NCBI RefSeq assembly: GCF_003337715.1 | Contig: NZ_QPIX01000009.1 | Span: forward strand, 166,540 to 230,539 | DNA: 64,000 nucleotides | Reading direction: 5' to 3' | Source of the DNA: Ciceribacter lividus | Lineage (GTDB): Bacteria > Pseudomonadota > Alphaproteobacteria > Rhizobiales > Rhizobiaceae | In this document: positions 7,942-17,118 of the stretch, piece after piece | Numbering within the stretch: the first letter of the stretch is position 1 | Layout of the letters: the number at the start of each line of letters is the position of its first letter | Position numbers and translations under genes: made by a program | The notes under the pieces: model-generated | Seen by the model: the letters and a program-made list of their open reading frames with translations, nothing else | The model's database searches: none | What the model was told of the DNA's origin: nothing

Positions 7942-8057
7942 CCGTCATGCCGGCCCGCGAGCCGGCATCCAGCGCGATCAAGTCCTTGATCGCCGAAAGA
8001 CTCTTTCACGGCGCAGACGCGCCGTGGCTGGATGCCGGATCACGTCCGGCATGACGG
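7942..8057. repeat. Intergenic palindromic element (RIME-like), family 4
   Basis: A 116-bp element bounded by perfect 12-bp inverted ends, CCGTCATGCCGG and CCGGCATGACGG, with inner pairs GCCGGCATCCAG / CTGGATGCCGG. This architecture matches rhizobial intergenic mosaic elements. It lies between the Gre gene and the 3' end of xylA and could fold as an mRNA hairpin ending both convergent transcripts. One copy is seen in this window. Confidence 0.7.
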
Positions 8058-8153
8058 AGGAGTGGAGCCGCACCGGCGGCAGCAATCTCTGTCAGATGTT
8101 CGGGGCCGGAGCGCATACACGCCCCGGCCCTTCGTTCGCTCTGGCCTTCCACA

Positions 8154-9464
8154 TCAGACGTAGCGGTTGACCACGTTTTCCAGATATTCCTGACGGCCGG
8201 ACTTCGGCTCGGGATTGGTGTTTTCCCGCTCCACCATGCCGGCGATCTCGTCGAGGGAATATTCGCCGCGCAGCATCTTCTGCGCTTCCGGGCTTTCCCA
8301 CTTGGCGTAGCGCTCCTCGAGCGGCTTCGACAGCGCCCGGTCCTCGATCATCTTCGCCGCCGCCTTGACACCGCGGGCGCAGCAATCCATGCCGCCGATA
8401 TGGCCGATCAGCAGGTCCTGCGGATCGAGCGACTGGCGCCGCAGCTTGGCATCGAAGTTCGTGCCGCCGGTCTTGAAACCGCCACCCGCAAGGATGTGGT
8501 AGTAGGCGAGCGCCATTTCCGGCACGTTGTTCGGGAACTGGTCGGTATCCCAGCCGGACTGGTAGTCGTTGCGGTTCATGTCGATCGAACCGAAGATGCC
8601 GAAGGCGTTTGCCATGGCGATTTCATGCTCGAAGGAATGGCCGGCGAGGATCGCGTGGCCCTGCTCGATATTGACCTTGACCTCGTTTTCCAGCCCGTTC
8701 TTCTGCAGGAAGGCGTAAACGGTGGCGACGTCGTAGTCGTACTGGTGCTTGGTCGGCTCCTGCGGCTTCGGCTCGATCAGGATCGTGCCCTTGAAGCCGA
8801 TCTTGTACTTGTACTCGACGACGAGGTTGAGGAAGCGGCCGAGCTGGTGCAGCTCGCGCTTCAGGTCGGTGTTGAGCAGCGTCTCGTAGCCTTCGCGGCC
8901 GCCCCAGAGCACGTAGTTCTCGCCGCCGAGCCGCTGGGTCGCATCCATGCAGGTCTTCACGGTCGCTGCGGAGAAGGCGAAGACGTCCGGGTCGGGATTG
9001 GTGGCAGCACCCGACATGAAGCGGCGGTTGGAGAAGAGGTTCGCCGTGCCCCAGAGCAGCTTGACGCCGGTTTCGGCCTGCTTCTTCTCGAAATAGTCGA
9101 CGATCTCGCCGAGGTTGCGGGTGTTCTCCGCAAAGTTCGTACCTTCCGGCCGGACGTCCGCGTCATGGAAGCAATAGTAAGGCACGCCGAGAAGCTGGAA
9201 GAACTCGAAGGCGACGTCCGCCTTGAGCTTTGCGGCCTCCATGGTGTCGGAGAACCACGGGCGCTGGAAGGTCTGGCCGCCGAAGGGATCGCCGCCCGGC
9301 CAGGTGAAGGTGTGCCAGTAGGCGATCGCAAAGCGCAGATGGTCTTCCATCCGCTTGCCGGCGACGATCTCGTCGGGATTGTAGTGGCGGAAGGCAAGCG
9401 GATTGATGCTCTCCGAACCTTCGTATTTCACTTTGGCGATATCGCCGAAAAAGCCTGTGCTCAT
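8154..9464 (-). CDS. xylA: Xylose isomerase
   Basis: Converts D-xylose to D-xylulose in the cytoplasm; class II enzyme of 436 aa. The active-site segments are intact: [13 protein letters not shown] with the catalytic His and Asp, the metal-binding [16 protein letters not shown], and [17 protein letters not shown]. The start [16 protein letters not shown] at 9464 has a strong AAAGGAGG site. It follows xylB with 140 bp between, filled by repeat copy B, and probably forms the end of a lacI-xylB-xylA transcript. A separate internal promoter cannot be excluded. Confidence 0.97.
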   Translation of the reverse strand: MSTGFFGDIAKVKYEGSESINPLAFRHYNPDEIVAGKRMEDHLRFAIAYWHTFTWPGGDPFGGQTFQRPWFSDTMEAAKLKADVAFEFFQLLGVPYYCFHDADVRPEGTNFAENTRNLGEIVDYFEKKQAETGVKLLWGTANLFSNRRFMSGAATNPDPDVFAFSAATVKTCMDATQRLGGENYVLWGGREGYETLLNTDLKRELHQLGRFLNLVVEYKYKIGFKGTILIEPKPQEPTKHQYDYDVATVYAFLQKNGLENEVKVNIEQGHAILAGHSFEHEIAMANAFGIFGSIDMNRNDYQSGWDTDQFPNNVPEMALAYYHILAGGGFKTGGTNFDAKLRRQSLDPQDLLIGHIGGMDCCARGVKAAAKMIEDRALSKPLEERYAKWESPEAQKMLRGEYSLDEIAGMVERENTNPEPKSGRQEYLENVVNRYV

Positions 9465-9488
9465 GGGTAGTCCTCCTTTGGAAATGTT

Positions 9489-9597
9489 CACCCTCCCCTC
9501 GAGGGGGAGGGTCGGACCGCAGGTCCGGGGTGGGGTGACCGCGGTTTTTCACCCCCACCCGCCGCTTCGCGGCGACCTCCCCCCTCAAGGGGGAGGT
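9489..9597. repeat. Intergenic palindromic repeat, family 1, copy B
   Basis: Same element and orientation as 2241-2356: a CCCTCCCCTCGAGGGGGAGGG hairpin-type left end, the GGTCCGGGGTGGGGTGA block, and a CCTCCCCC-CTCA-AGGGGGAGG right end. It lies between xylB and xylA within the likely operon and may influence mRNA stability or the ratio of the two products. Confidence 0.8.
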
Positions 9598-9604
9598 GGA
9601 AAGA

Positions 9605-11053
9605 TCAGATCGCCCGGATCGCCGGATAGAGCGCCCGGTAGCGCCCGTAGGCCTCCTCATAGGCACCGCGCAGCGCCGTGACCGGCTCGATCGTTTCTGC
9701 CGTCTTCGGCGCCGTGCAGACGGAAAGCGAAGCTGCCCCCGTCGCCGCGATCAGGCCGAGGCGGGCGGCGCCGAAGGCCGCGCCGAAATCTCCGTCGGCA
9801 GGAACGTCGACCGGAATCCCGAGCGCCGTCGCAATCGAGGCCAGCCAGTAGCGCGAGCGCGAGCCGCCGCCGATCGCCGTCACCCGTGCGATCGTAGTAC
9901 CGGCCGATTTCAGCGCCTCGAGATTGTCGCGGATGGCAAAAGTAACGCCTTCGAGCACCGCCTGGGTCAGCACCGCACGCGCGCTCTCGTGGCCGAGGCC
10001 GATGAAGGCGCCGCGGATCTTCGCATCGTTGTGCGGTGTGCGCTCGCCGGAAAGGTAAGGCAGGAAAGTGACGCTGCCCGGCGCTTTCAGCGTGTCGCCG
10101 AGTTCGGCCGTCAGCTCGCCCGCCGACTTGCCGGTGACGCCCGAGTGCCAGTTCAGCGCATCGGTTGCGGAAAGAATGACACCCATCTGGTGCCAGGTTG
10201 CAGGCAGCGCGTGGCAGAAGGCGTGCACGGCGCTCTCGGGTTTCGGCAGGTAGCTGCCGTTGGCCGCAAAGAGCACGCCGGACGTGCCGAGCGAGACGAA
10301 AGCCTGGCCTTCCGCGACCGTACCCATGCCGCAGGCAGACGCCGCATTGTCGCCGGCCCCGCCGGCAACGACGACGCCCGCCGCCATGCCCCATTCGCCG
10401 GCAAGCTCGGCGCGCAGCCGCCCCGCCTCCTCGATTCCTTCGACCAGTCCCGGCATCTGGCTTTCCGAGAGGCCGGTAGCCGAGAGCAGCTCCGTCGACC
10501 ACCGGCGCGCGCCGGTGTCGAGCCAGGACGTGCCGGCGGAGTCCGACATGTCGGAGAGGTATTCGCCGGTGAGCCAGAGCCGCAGATAATCCTTCGGCAG
10601 CAGCACCTTCGCCACCTTGGCGAAGACCTCCGGTTCGTTCTTCGCGACCCAGGCGAGCTTCGGCGCGGTGAAGCCGGGGAAGACAATGTTGCCGGTGATC
10701 GCGCGGAAGCGTGGATCGGCGTCGAGCGCCGCGGCCTCGGCATGGCTACGGGTATCGTTCCACAGGATGCACGGCCGCAGCACGCGGTCCGCGGCATCGA
10801 TCAGCGTCGCTCCGTGCATGTGGCCGGAAAGCCCGATGCCCTTCACGGCCGAAAGTTCGTTCGGATGCTTCGCCTTGAGGCCGGCAACCGCTTCCCTGGT
10901 CGCCCGGATCCAATCGGCCGGATCCTGTTCCGACCAGCCGGGATGCGGCCGCGACACGTCGAGCGCGCCGTTCGCCGAGCCGATGACGCGCTGCTCGCCG
11001 TCGATCAGCATCGCCTTGACGCCCGAGGTTCCCAAATCCAGGCCGAGATACAT
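9605..11053 (-). CDS. xylB: Xylulokinase
   Basis: FGGY-family carbohydrate kinase, 482 aa, phosphorylating D-xylulose with ATP to feed the pentose phosphate pathway. The N-terminal phosphate loop is MYLGLDLGTSGVKAML. The xylulose-binding region SGHMHGATL, the segment CILWNDTRS and the C-terminal adenosine motif IGGGSRSRYWLAS are all present. Length is normal. It lies between the LacI regulator (22 bp upstream) and xylA, an arrangement that supports D-xylulose as substrate over other FGGY sugars. Confidence 0.95.
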   Translation of the reverse strand: MYLGLDLGTSGVKAMLIDGEQRVIGSANGALDVSRPHPGWSEQDPADWIRATREAVAGLKAKHPNELSAVKGIGLSGHMHGATLIDAADRVLRPCILWNDTRSHAEAAALDADPRFRAITGNIVFPGFTAPKLAWVAKNEPEVFAKVAKVLLPKDYLRLWLTGEYLSDMSDSAGTSWLDTGARRWSTELLSATGLSESQMPGLVEGIEEAGRLRAELAGEWGMAAGVVVAGGAGDNAASACGMGTVAEGQAFVSLGTSGVLFAANGSYLPKPESAVHAFCHALPATWHQMGVILSATDALNWHSGVTGKSAGELTAELGDTLKAPGSVTFLPYLSGERTPHNDAKIRGAFIGLGHESARAVLTQAVLEGVTFAIRDNLEALKSAGTTIARVTAIGGGSRSRYWLASIATALGIPVDVPADGDFGAAFGAARLGLIAATGAASLSVCTAPKTAETIEPVTALRGAYEEAYGRYRALYPAIRAI

Positions 11054-11075
11054 GTGTCACTCCATTCTTTGGCCG

Positions 11076-12101
11076 TTACGGCAGATTGTCCCGCAGAAAT
11101 ATGTCGAGACGGATGCGCTCCTGCGCCTCGACGACCGATTGCCCGTCGGCACTGGCCTTCAGCACGCGGATCGCGCTTCTGACCTCGTGCCCGGCATCCT
11201 GGTTGAGCACAGCGTCGATCAGCCCGTCTGTCAGCGCGGCCCGCGTCGTCCCGGTGAGCTCGTGGGCGATGACCGCCGGCCGGCGATCGCGGCGCACCTC
11301 CTTCAGGAGACGCACGAGACCGCGGTTGCCGGCACCGAGGCTGTAGATGCCGGCGATGTCGGCGTGGGCGGCGAGCGCCTCACGCAGCACCCGCTCGGCG
11401 GTTGCCGGGTCGTCTCGACCTTCGAGAACCGGCAGCAGATGCAGATGGCCGAATTCCGCCGCCATCACGGCGCGGAATCCCTCGAACCGCTCCCGATGGT
11501 CACGCACCACCAGCGAACCCGCCAGAACCGCGACACTGCCCGGTTCCCGCCCGAGAAACCGCCCCATGAGGCTCGCCGCCGTGCGTCCGGCCGCGATGTT
11601 GTCGATCCCCGCATAGTGCTGCCGTTTCGACCCCGGCAAGTCGGAGACCAGCGTCACGACCGGGATGCCCGCCTCGACGAGCTCGTCGACGACCGCGCGC
11701 ACCTCCGGCGCATCGACCGCCACCAGCGCGATGCCGGCGGGTTTCTCCCTCCCCGCTTCCCTCAACGCGGCGACGAGCGCCTGCGGATCGAAGGCGGGGA
11801 CCTCGATGATGCGGATCGCCAGCCGTTCAACCGCGGCCCGGGCGATCGCGTCGCCGACGGCGGCCGCGAGCCCCCGCATGAAGGAGTTGTCGTTGGAAGG
11901 CAGGATGAAGGTGAGCGGATAGACGCGCCCCTTCGCGAGATTGGCCGCGGCCATGTCCCGCACGAAGCCCAGCGCCGCGACAGCGGCATCGACCTTCGCG
12001 CGCGTCTCGTGCCGCACGCCGGGCCGGTTGTTCAGCACCCGGTCGACGGTCGCGAGGCTCACGCCCGCATGGACGGCGATATCATGGACGGTCGGCTTCA
12101 T
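11076..12101 (-). CDS. LacI family repressor of the xylose operon
   Basis: LacI/GalR regulator, 341 aa from the ATG at 12101. The helix-turn-helix and hinge are at the N-terminus (TVHDIAVHAGVSLATVDRVL, then NNRPGV). The periplasmic-binding-protein-like effector domain fills residues 60-340. It is the first gene of the likely lacI-xylB-xylA unit. Two palindromes 21 bp apart lie 34-70 bp upstream of its start (12135-12171), so autoregulation of the entire unit with xylose or xylulose as inducer is inferred. The reading frame continues to 12230 through the operators, but the longer form lacks family similarity. Confidence 0.9.
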   Translation of the reverse strand: MKPTVHDIAVHAGVSLATVDRVLNNRPGVRHETRAKVDAAVAALGFVRDMAAANLAKGRVYPLTFILPSNDNSFMRGLAAAVGDAIARAAVERLAIRIIEVPAFDPQALVAALREAGREKPAGIALVAVDAPEVRAVVDELVEAGIPVVTLVSDLPGSKRQHYAGIDNIAAGRTAASLMGRFLGREPGSVAVLAGSLVVRDHRERFEGFRAVMAAEFGHLHLLPVLEGRDDPATAERVLREALAAHADIAGIYSLGAGNRGLVRLLKEVRRDRRPAVIAHELTGTTRAALTDGLIDAVLNQDAGHEVRSAIRVLKASADGQSVVEAQERIRLDIFLRDNLP

Positions 12102-12134
12102 GTTTCCTCCGGCGCGACTCTCTACCGGAGTTTT

Positions 12135-12171
12135 TGAGGTACGTAAATCACATTCTGAGATACGTACCTCA
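12135..12171. promoter_or_regulatory. Tandem LacI-type operators of the xylose operon
   Basis: Two 16-bp sites, TGAGGTACGTAAATCA (12135-12150) and TGAGATACGTACCTCA (12156-12171), share the CG-centred core TACGTA. Their centres are exactly 21 bp apart, two helical turns, so dimers would bind the same face of the DNA. The outer halves, TGAGGTACGTA and TACGTACCTCA, are also perfect 11-bp inverted repeats of each other. They lie directly upstream of the LacI gene; the neighbour to the right (emrB) ends here, so the sites can only control the leftward xylose unit. Confidence 0.7.
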
Positions 12172-12192
12172 TAGTCTCCGGAATGCCGTCCC

Positions 12193-12228
12193 GAAAAAGA
12201 AGGACCGTCGCTTTGTGGGCGACGGTCC
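12193..12228 (-). terminator. Rho-independent terminator of emrAB
   Basis: On the minus strand, GGACCGTCG and CGACGGTCC form a perfect 9-bp stem with a 9-nt loop, followed by TTCTTTTT. It starts 34 bp after the emrB stop and separates the efflux operon from the lacI operators. Confidence 0.75.
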
Positions 12229-12261
12229 AAGGCGCTGCGGTGGATCTGGGAGGTGGGAGGA

Positions 12262-13851
12262 TCAGTGCCCGCTGCCGGCAGGTGCCGCGGCGGCCGGCCG
12301 CTTGATCAGCAGGGTCAGGAAGATCAGCGAGAAGAACAGGAGCGTGAGCCCCATGAAGACGTCGATGAAGGAGAGAAGCCACGATTGCTGGGTCACGAGG
12401 CCCGAGAGCTTCTTTACCGCCGCCGAGGCGCCGTCAAGGCCGTAGCTGTCGTAGTTACCGCCAACGCTGTTCAGCCAGTTGAGTGCCGCCGGATTGCTCC
12501 AGGTGATGTGCTCGGACAGGCGGGCATAGTGCTCGTCCGAACGCTGGGTCAGCATGGTGTTGATGATCGCCAGCCCGACCGCCCCGCCGAGGTTGCGCGT
12601 CAGGTTGAAGAGGCCCGAGGCGTTCTTGATGCGCTCCGGCGGAAGCGTTCCGAGCGCGATGTTGTTGATCGGCACCATGCAGAGCATCAGCGAGCAGCCG
12701 CGCAGGATCTGCGGCAGCAGAAGTTCGTAGAAGTCCCAGTCCGCGGTCATGCCGGTCATGAGCAGCGTGCCGGCGGAAAAGCCGCCAAAGCCGATCATCA
12801 TCATCACGCGCGGATCGAGGCGGCTAGACAAGGCGCCCGCAACGGGTGCGGTCAGGAACATCGCCGCACCGGAGACGAACATGGTCTCGCCGATCATCAG
12901 CGAATCGTAGCCGCGGATACGCCCGAGATAGAGCGGGTAAAGGTAGGTGAGACCGTAAAGCCCGACGCCCATAACGAAGGAGAAGAGCGAGCCGAACGCG
13001 AAGTTGCGGTTGGCGAAGGCTTTCAAATCAACGACGGGGAAGTCCACCCTGAACACCCGGTAGAAGAACACGGCCGCGCCGATGAGCATCGCGATCGTGC
13101 CGAGGAGGATGTGTTCGTCATTGAACCAGTCCTTGGCATTGCCTTCTTCCAGCACGTATTCGAGCGTGCCGAGGAAGAGCGCCATGGACGCGAGTCCCCA
13201 CCAGTCGAATTTCTTGAACAGGCTGAGCTCGGGCTCGTCGAAGTCGATGAGGCTCCAGGTTACGGCGGTGACCAGGATGCCCGGAATGACGTTGATCAGG
13301 AACAGCCAGTGCCAGGACATCGCATGGCTGATATAGCCGCCGATGGTCGGGCCGATCGTCGGCGCGAGCGTCGCGACGAGGCCGATGATGGGCGAGACGA
13401 CATTGCGCTTGGAAGGCGGGAAGATCGTGAACGCCGCGGCGAACACCGACGGGATCATGCCGCCGCCGATGAAACCCTGGATCGCCCGGTAGACGATCAT
13501 CTGCTCGATATTGGTGGCGGTCGCCGCGAGCGCACTGGCCATCGTGAAGCCGGCGGCCGACAGCGCGAACAGAACCCGCGTCGAGAGGATGCGCGCGAGC
13601 ACACCCGAGAGCGGGATCATGATGACTTCGGCGATCAGGTAGGACGTCTGCACCCAGGCGATTTCGTCGGCACCTGCGCCGAGACCCGCCTGGATTTCAG
13701 CGAGCGACGCCGAGACGATCTGGATGTCCAGGATGGACATGAACATCCCGAACACCATCGCGAAGAACGCGACGACGCGCTTCGGGTCCATCGGCTGGTC
13801 CGCGGCGGGCAGTGCCGCGCCCGCATTCCTCATTGTTGCCGTCGCCGCCAT
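12262..13851 (-). CDS. emrB: EmrB/QacA (DHA2) multidrug efflux MFS transporter
   Basis: Inner-membrane proton-driven drug exporter, 529 aa, with about 14 hydrophobic segments as expected for the DHA2 family. The motif LDIQIVSASL in the first helix is typical of EmrB, where acidic residues couple protons. The start is the ATG at 13851 (MAATATMRNAGAALPAADQP); the frame upstream to 13932 is not supported. It follows emrA by 19 bp and works with it and an outer-membrane channel encoded elsewhere. In S. meliloti the corresponding EmrAB pair is induced by flavonoids; by gene order this is probably the same system. Confidence 0.92.
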   Translation of the reverse strand: MAATATMRNAGAALPAADQPMDPKRVVAFFAMVFGMFMSILDIQIVSASLAEIQAGLGAGADEIAWVQTSYLIAEVIMIPLSGVLARILSTRVLFALSAAGFTMASALAATATNIEQMIVYRAIQGFIGGGMIPSVFAAAFTIFPPSKRNVVSPIIGLVATLAPTIGPTIGGYISHAMSWHWLFLINVIPGILVTAVTWSLIDFDEPELSLFKKFDWWGLASMALFLGTLEYVLEEGNAKDWFNDEHILLGTIAMLIGAAVFFYRVFRVDFPVVDLKAFANRNFAFGSLFSFVMGVGLYGLTYLYPLYLGRIRGYDSLMIGETMFVSGAAMFLTAPVAGALSSRLDPRVMMMIGFGGFSAGTLLMTGMTADWDFYELLLPQILRGCSLMLCMVPINNIALGTLPPERIKNASGLFNLTRNLGGAVGLAIINTMLTQRSDEHYARLSEHITWSNPAALNWLNSVGGNYDSYGLDGASAAVKKLSGLVTQQSWLLSFIDVFMGLTLLFFSLIFLTLLIKRPAAAAPAGSGH

Positions 13852-13870
13852 GCTGTCACCTCGACATCCG

Positions 13871-15088
13871 TCACTTGGCCGCGAGTGCGTGTTCCGCCGG
13901 GGCGGTGCGCGTGTCGACGTCAACGACGACACTCAGGCCAGCCCTGAGCTTGCCGGTATCGAGAGCCTCCTTGGGAAGGGAGATACGTACCGGCACGCGC
14001 TGGACGACCTTGGTGAAGTTGCCGGTCGCGTTCTCGGCCGGCAGCATCGAGAAGACGGCACCGGAGGCCGGCGCGATCGAGGTGACTGTGCCGACGAGCG
14101 GTTCCGTGTCGAAGGCGTCGATGTGGATGTTGACCTTCGATCCGGGCGCGAGATGCGCGATCTGCGTCTCCTTGAAGTTCGCATCGATATAGAGGTCACT
14201 CACCGGAACCAGTGCTGCAAGTCGCTTGCCGGCCGAGACGAGGTCGCCCGTCTGGACGGCGAGATTGCCGACCACGCCGTCATAGGGAGCCTTGAGGATC
14301 GTGAAGCCCAGGTCGCGCCTGGCCTTTTCGAGCGCCAGTTCGGCGGAGCGGATCGCCGCCTCGGCCTCTGCACGCTGCGCCTTCAGGACGGCGATCTGCG
14401 CCTCGGCTGCGGCGATGTTCGCGTCGGCGGCGCTCACGTTAGCCTGCGCCTGCTCGAGCTGCATCTTCGCACTGTCGAGGTCCGCGATCGAGACGACCTT
14501 CTGCGCCTGCAGGCCGCTCGCCCGGTTGTAGGAGAGCTGCGCCAGGTCGAGGCTGGCGACGGTCGCCTGCTTCTGGGCTTTCGCCTGCAGCAGGCTCGCT
14601 TCAGCGCCCTTGATCTGTGCGTCGACCCGGTCGAGTGTGAGATGCTGGCTCTTCAACTGTGCCTCGGCCTGTTCGGCGGCGATGCGATAGTCACCGTTAT
14701 CGAGGGTCACGAGCGGATCGCCCGCCTTGACGATCTGGTTGTTGGTGACGTTGACCTTCTCGACGTAGCCGCCGACCTTCGGCGAGATGATGGCGATATC
14801 GCCACCGATATAGGCGTCGTCGGTGGACACCATGAAGCGTCCCTCGGTCCACCAGTCGTAACCATACCAGGCGGCACCGGCGAGAAGCGCAAGCGCCACG
14901 ACCGGCAGAATCGGGCTGCGGCGCTTCTTCGCCTTCGCGGGTGCCTGCACCTGCGACGGAGCGGCACTCTCGTCCTGACGGCCTTCGACGGTTTCCGGGG
15001 TTGTCGTCTCGAGGACCACCGGATCGCGCCCGGTGTCGACGGAACGGATTGCGTTGCTTCTCTGGGAGCCGGACATTGTCGTTTCCAT
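13871..15088 (-). CDS. emrA: EmrA-type membrane fusion protein (HlyD family)
   Basis: Periplasmic adaptor joining the EmrB pump to an outer-membrane channel, 405 aa. It has a cytoplasmic N-tail, one membrane segment near residues 75-95 (PILPVVALALLAGAAWYGYD), a lipoyl/barrel half-motif (FMVSTDDAYIGGDIAIISPK), a long alanine-rich coiled coil around residues 150-265, and the second lipoyl half (LGFTILKAPYDGVVG). The start is given as METTMSGSQ (15088); MSGSQ at 15076 is possible. It is transcribed divergently from the TetR repressor, with inverted-repeat operators between them. Confidence 0.9.
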   Translation of the reverse strand: METTMSGSQRSNAIRSVDTGRDPVVLETTTPETVEGRQDESAAPSQVQAPAKAKKRRSPILPVVALALLAGAAWYGYDWWTEGRFMVSTDDAYIGGDIAIISPKVGGYVEKVNVTNNQIVKAGDPLVTLDNGDYRIAAEQAEAQLKSQHLTLDRVDAQIKGAEASLLQAKAQKQATVASLDLAQLSYNRASGLQAQKVVSIADLDSAKMQLEQAQANVSAADANIAAAEAQIAVLKAQRAEAEAAIRSAELALEKARRDLGFTILKAPYDGVVGNLAVQTGDLVSAGKRLAALVPVSDLYIDANFKETQIAHLAPGSKVNIHIDAFDTEPLVGTVTSIAPASGAVFSMLPAENATGNFTKVVQRVPVRISLPKEALDTGKLRAGLSVVVDVDTRTAPAEHALAAK

Positions 15089-15145
15089 CCAAACTGGCAG
15101 GTTTCGTTTCGGGTCAGCTATAGAAATTCGCATGCGGATTGAACT

Positions 15146-15159
15146 GAACCGTTCGGTTC
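15146..15159. promoter_or_regulatory. Candidate EmrR operator 1
   Basis: GAACCG-TT-CGGTTC is a perfect 6+6 inverted repeat 58-71 bp upstream of emrA and about 100 bp upstream of the divergent TetR gene. TetR repressors typically bind such sites in the shared promoter region. Confidence 0.55.
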
Positions 15160-15197
15160 GCTTGACTTAGAGCGTTTCATCGCACATATCAAGAGCG

Positions 15198-15217
15198 ATC
15201 GAACCATCGAGTTCGAT
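15198..15217. promoter_or_regulatory. Candidate EmrR operator 2
   Basis: ATCGAA-CCATCGAG-TTCGAT is a perfect 6+6 inverted repeat, 44-63 bp before the chosen start of the TetR gene. It shares GAACC with the first site, 52 bp away, and would allow separate control of the repressor's own promoter. Confidence 0.5.
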
Positions 15218-15260
15218 TTCGTTAATTTTGAGTACCCCGAAGAGACGTGTGAGCAAGAAA

Positions 15261-15941
15261 ATGTCCGAAACGCCGAGTCCAACCCCGGATAACAGCCTCT
15301 GTTCCGTAGGGCGCTTCGCAGCAGGCGAAGACCCGGTGAAGCGCGAGCAGATCCTCGACGGCGCCCGCTCCGTCTTCATGCGGATGGGGTTCGATGCGGC
15401 GAGCATGAACGACGTAACGCGTGAGGCCGGCGTTTCCAAGGGAACGATCTATGTCTATTTCGACAGCAAGGAAGAGCTGTTCGGGGCGCTGATCGAACGG
15501 GAGAAGGGCCGCTTCACGGAGTTCCTGCGCGACATCCTGGCAGACAGCGACGACGTCCGCGACGGCCTGCGTCGCTTCGGCATCGCCTTCGCCCGGCACA
15601 TCATCAAGTCCGACATGATCCCCGCGATGCGCATCCTGCTCGGCGTTGTCGACCGCATGCCGGGTCTCTGCAAGCGTTTCTTTGCCTCCGCTCCGGCCAA
15701 CGCCCGCACCGTGTTGCGCGCCTACATCGAGCAGCAGGTCGAAGCTGGCGCGCTGAAGGTCGATGACACCGATCTCGCCGCCCGCCAGTACATCGAGCTT
15801 GCGACCGGCCAGTTTTTCCGCCAGCGTCTCTTCGGCGAAATGACCGTGCCGCCGGAAGAGACTGAGATCGAGTATGTCGTGGACAGCGGCCTCAAGGTCT
15901 TCATGGCAGCCTACGGTCCCGAGGCACGGGTAGACGGCTAA
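15261..15941 (+). CDS. emrR: TetR family repressor of the EmrAB efflux genes
   Basis: TetR/AcrR regulator, 226 aa from the ATG at 15261 ([11 protein letters not shown]); in-frame GTG (15249) and TTG (15228) starts are possible. The N-terminal helix-turn-helix is at about residues 40-70: [20 protein letters not shown], followed by DSKEELF. The variable ligand-binding domain follows. It is divergent from emrA-emrB with two inverted repeats between. In S. meliloti the TetR protein beside emrAB responds to flavonoids (established for that species); identity here rests on gene order. Confidence 0.87.
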   Translation: MSETPSPTPDNSLCSVGRFAAGEDPVKREQILDGARSVFMRMGFDAASMNDVTREAGVSKGTIYVYFDSKEELFGALIEREKGRFTEFLRDILADSDDVRDGLRRFGIAFARHIIKSDMIPAMRILLGVVDRMPGLCKRFFASAPANARTVLRAYIEQQVEAGALKVDDTDLAARQYIELATGQFFRQRLFGEMTVPPEETEIEYVVDSGLKVFMAAYGPEARVDG

Positions 15942-16048
15942 GCGCCGAAACTGTCGTAATTTTCCGGAATGGGCCCACGTCGGGGCCTTGTCGTTTGGCG
16001 GCACTTGGGCCATTTGTGCTTGCACCAGCCACCAACCGGAAGAAGTTC

Positions 16049-16804
16049 ATGCAGGATCTCGCCCTTCTCGTTCAGAACCCCGCTGCCTGGGTCGCCCTGA
16101 TCACGCTGATCGTCATGGAAGTCGTCCTCGGGATCGACAACCTGGTGTTCATTTCGATCCTCACCAACAAGCTTCCAGCCGTACAGCGTGTGCCGGCCCG
16201 CCGCATCGGCATCGGCCTTGCCCTCATCATGCGGCTGGTGCTGCTCGGCACAGTGGCCTGGATCGTCCAGCTCACAACCCCGGTCTTCGAACTGTTCAGC
16301 CACGGCTTCTCCTGGAAGGACCTGATCCTGGTCGCCGGTGGCCTGTTCCTCGTCTGGAAGGCCACCAAGGAAATCCACCACAACGTCGACCCGATCGATC
16401 AGGAGGAGGATTTCATCGCCTCGTCCGCGACGGGCACGCTCGCCGCCGCCATCGGCCAGATCCTCTTGCTCGACCTCGTCTTCTCCGTTGACAGCATCAT
16501 CACCGCCGTCGGCATGACCGACCACCTGCCGGTGATGATCGTCGCGGTCATCGTCGCCGTCTCGATCATGCTGATTGCCTCGACCCCGCTCGCGAACTTC
16601 ATCGAGAAGAACCCGACCATCGTGATGCTGGCGCTCGGCTTCCTGCTGATGATCGGCATGACGCTGATCGCCGACGGCATGGGCTTCCATGTCCCGAAAG
16701 GCTACGTCTACGCCGCGATGGCCTTCTCGGCTCTGGTCGAAGGTCTCAACATGCTCGCCCGGCGCAAACGACGCGCCGAGACCGGACAGAAGACGCTGCA
16801 CTGA
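16049..16804 (+). CDS. TerC family integral membrane protein
   Basis: Membrane protein of 251 aa with about seven transmembrane helices. It carries the two conserved acidic motifs of the TerC family, [15 protein letters not shown] (helix 1) and [18 protein letters not shown] in the centre. Family members are linked to tellurite resistance and manganese export (Alx/MntP-like) and may metalate secreted proteins; the exact role is unknown. The start at 16049 ([14 protein letters not shown]) is fixed by family length; the frame upstream is shadow. No yybP-ykoY manganese riboswitch was recognisable in the 107-bp leader. It is a single-gene unit. Confidence 0.88.
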   Translation: MQDLALLVQNPAAWVALITLIVMEVVLGIDNLVFISILTNKLPAVQRVPARRIGIGLALIMRLVLLGTVAWIVQLTTPVFELFSHGFSWKDLILVAGGLFLVWKATKEIHHNVDPIDQEEDFIASSATGTLAAAIGQILLLDLVFSVDSIITAVGMTDHLPVMIVAVIVAVSIMLIASTPLANFIEKNPTIVMLALGFLLMIGMTLIADGMGFHVPKGYVYAAMAFSALVEGLNMLARRKRRAETGQKTLH

Positions 16805-17118
16805 CGAGCGAAACCGCTTCCTGCGGTCGGCGCGGATCGTTGCGCGGGCCGTTTTCACCGGCAGATTTGCCAATTGCGATCCAGCGGCGAGGGTTCGTAG
16901 CGGTCCGCTCTTGATGTGTTGCCCATGACGTCGCCCCCTGCCCTGCCGCAGTGTGTCTTGACGCCCGCGGCCGAATGTGGCCTAAGGCCACGGAATGAAA
17001 AATCGCGGGATTTCCCGCCTCCGGCGGTCTTCGGCGCGGTTTTTCGCTTTTCGACACCTCGTCCGTGACCACGCGGTTTTCCGCCCGGTCACTCGCACGT
17101 CACCAGAGCAAGAATCCG
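16805..17118. other. Intergenic region before gltX
   Basis: 314 bp without a supported gene. It includes the inverted repeat GTGGCC-TAA-GGCCAC (16977-16991), about 130 bp before the gltX start. No T-run, T-box or tRNA-like fold was recognised. A transcript-start region for gltX should lie in the right half. Confidence 0.5.

Noticed and set aside
15942..16048. Manganese (yybP-ykoY) riboswitch ahead of the TerC gene
   Set aside because: The leader can form a weak stem, but the conserved loop sequences of the riboswitch are not visible.
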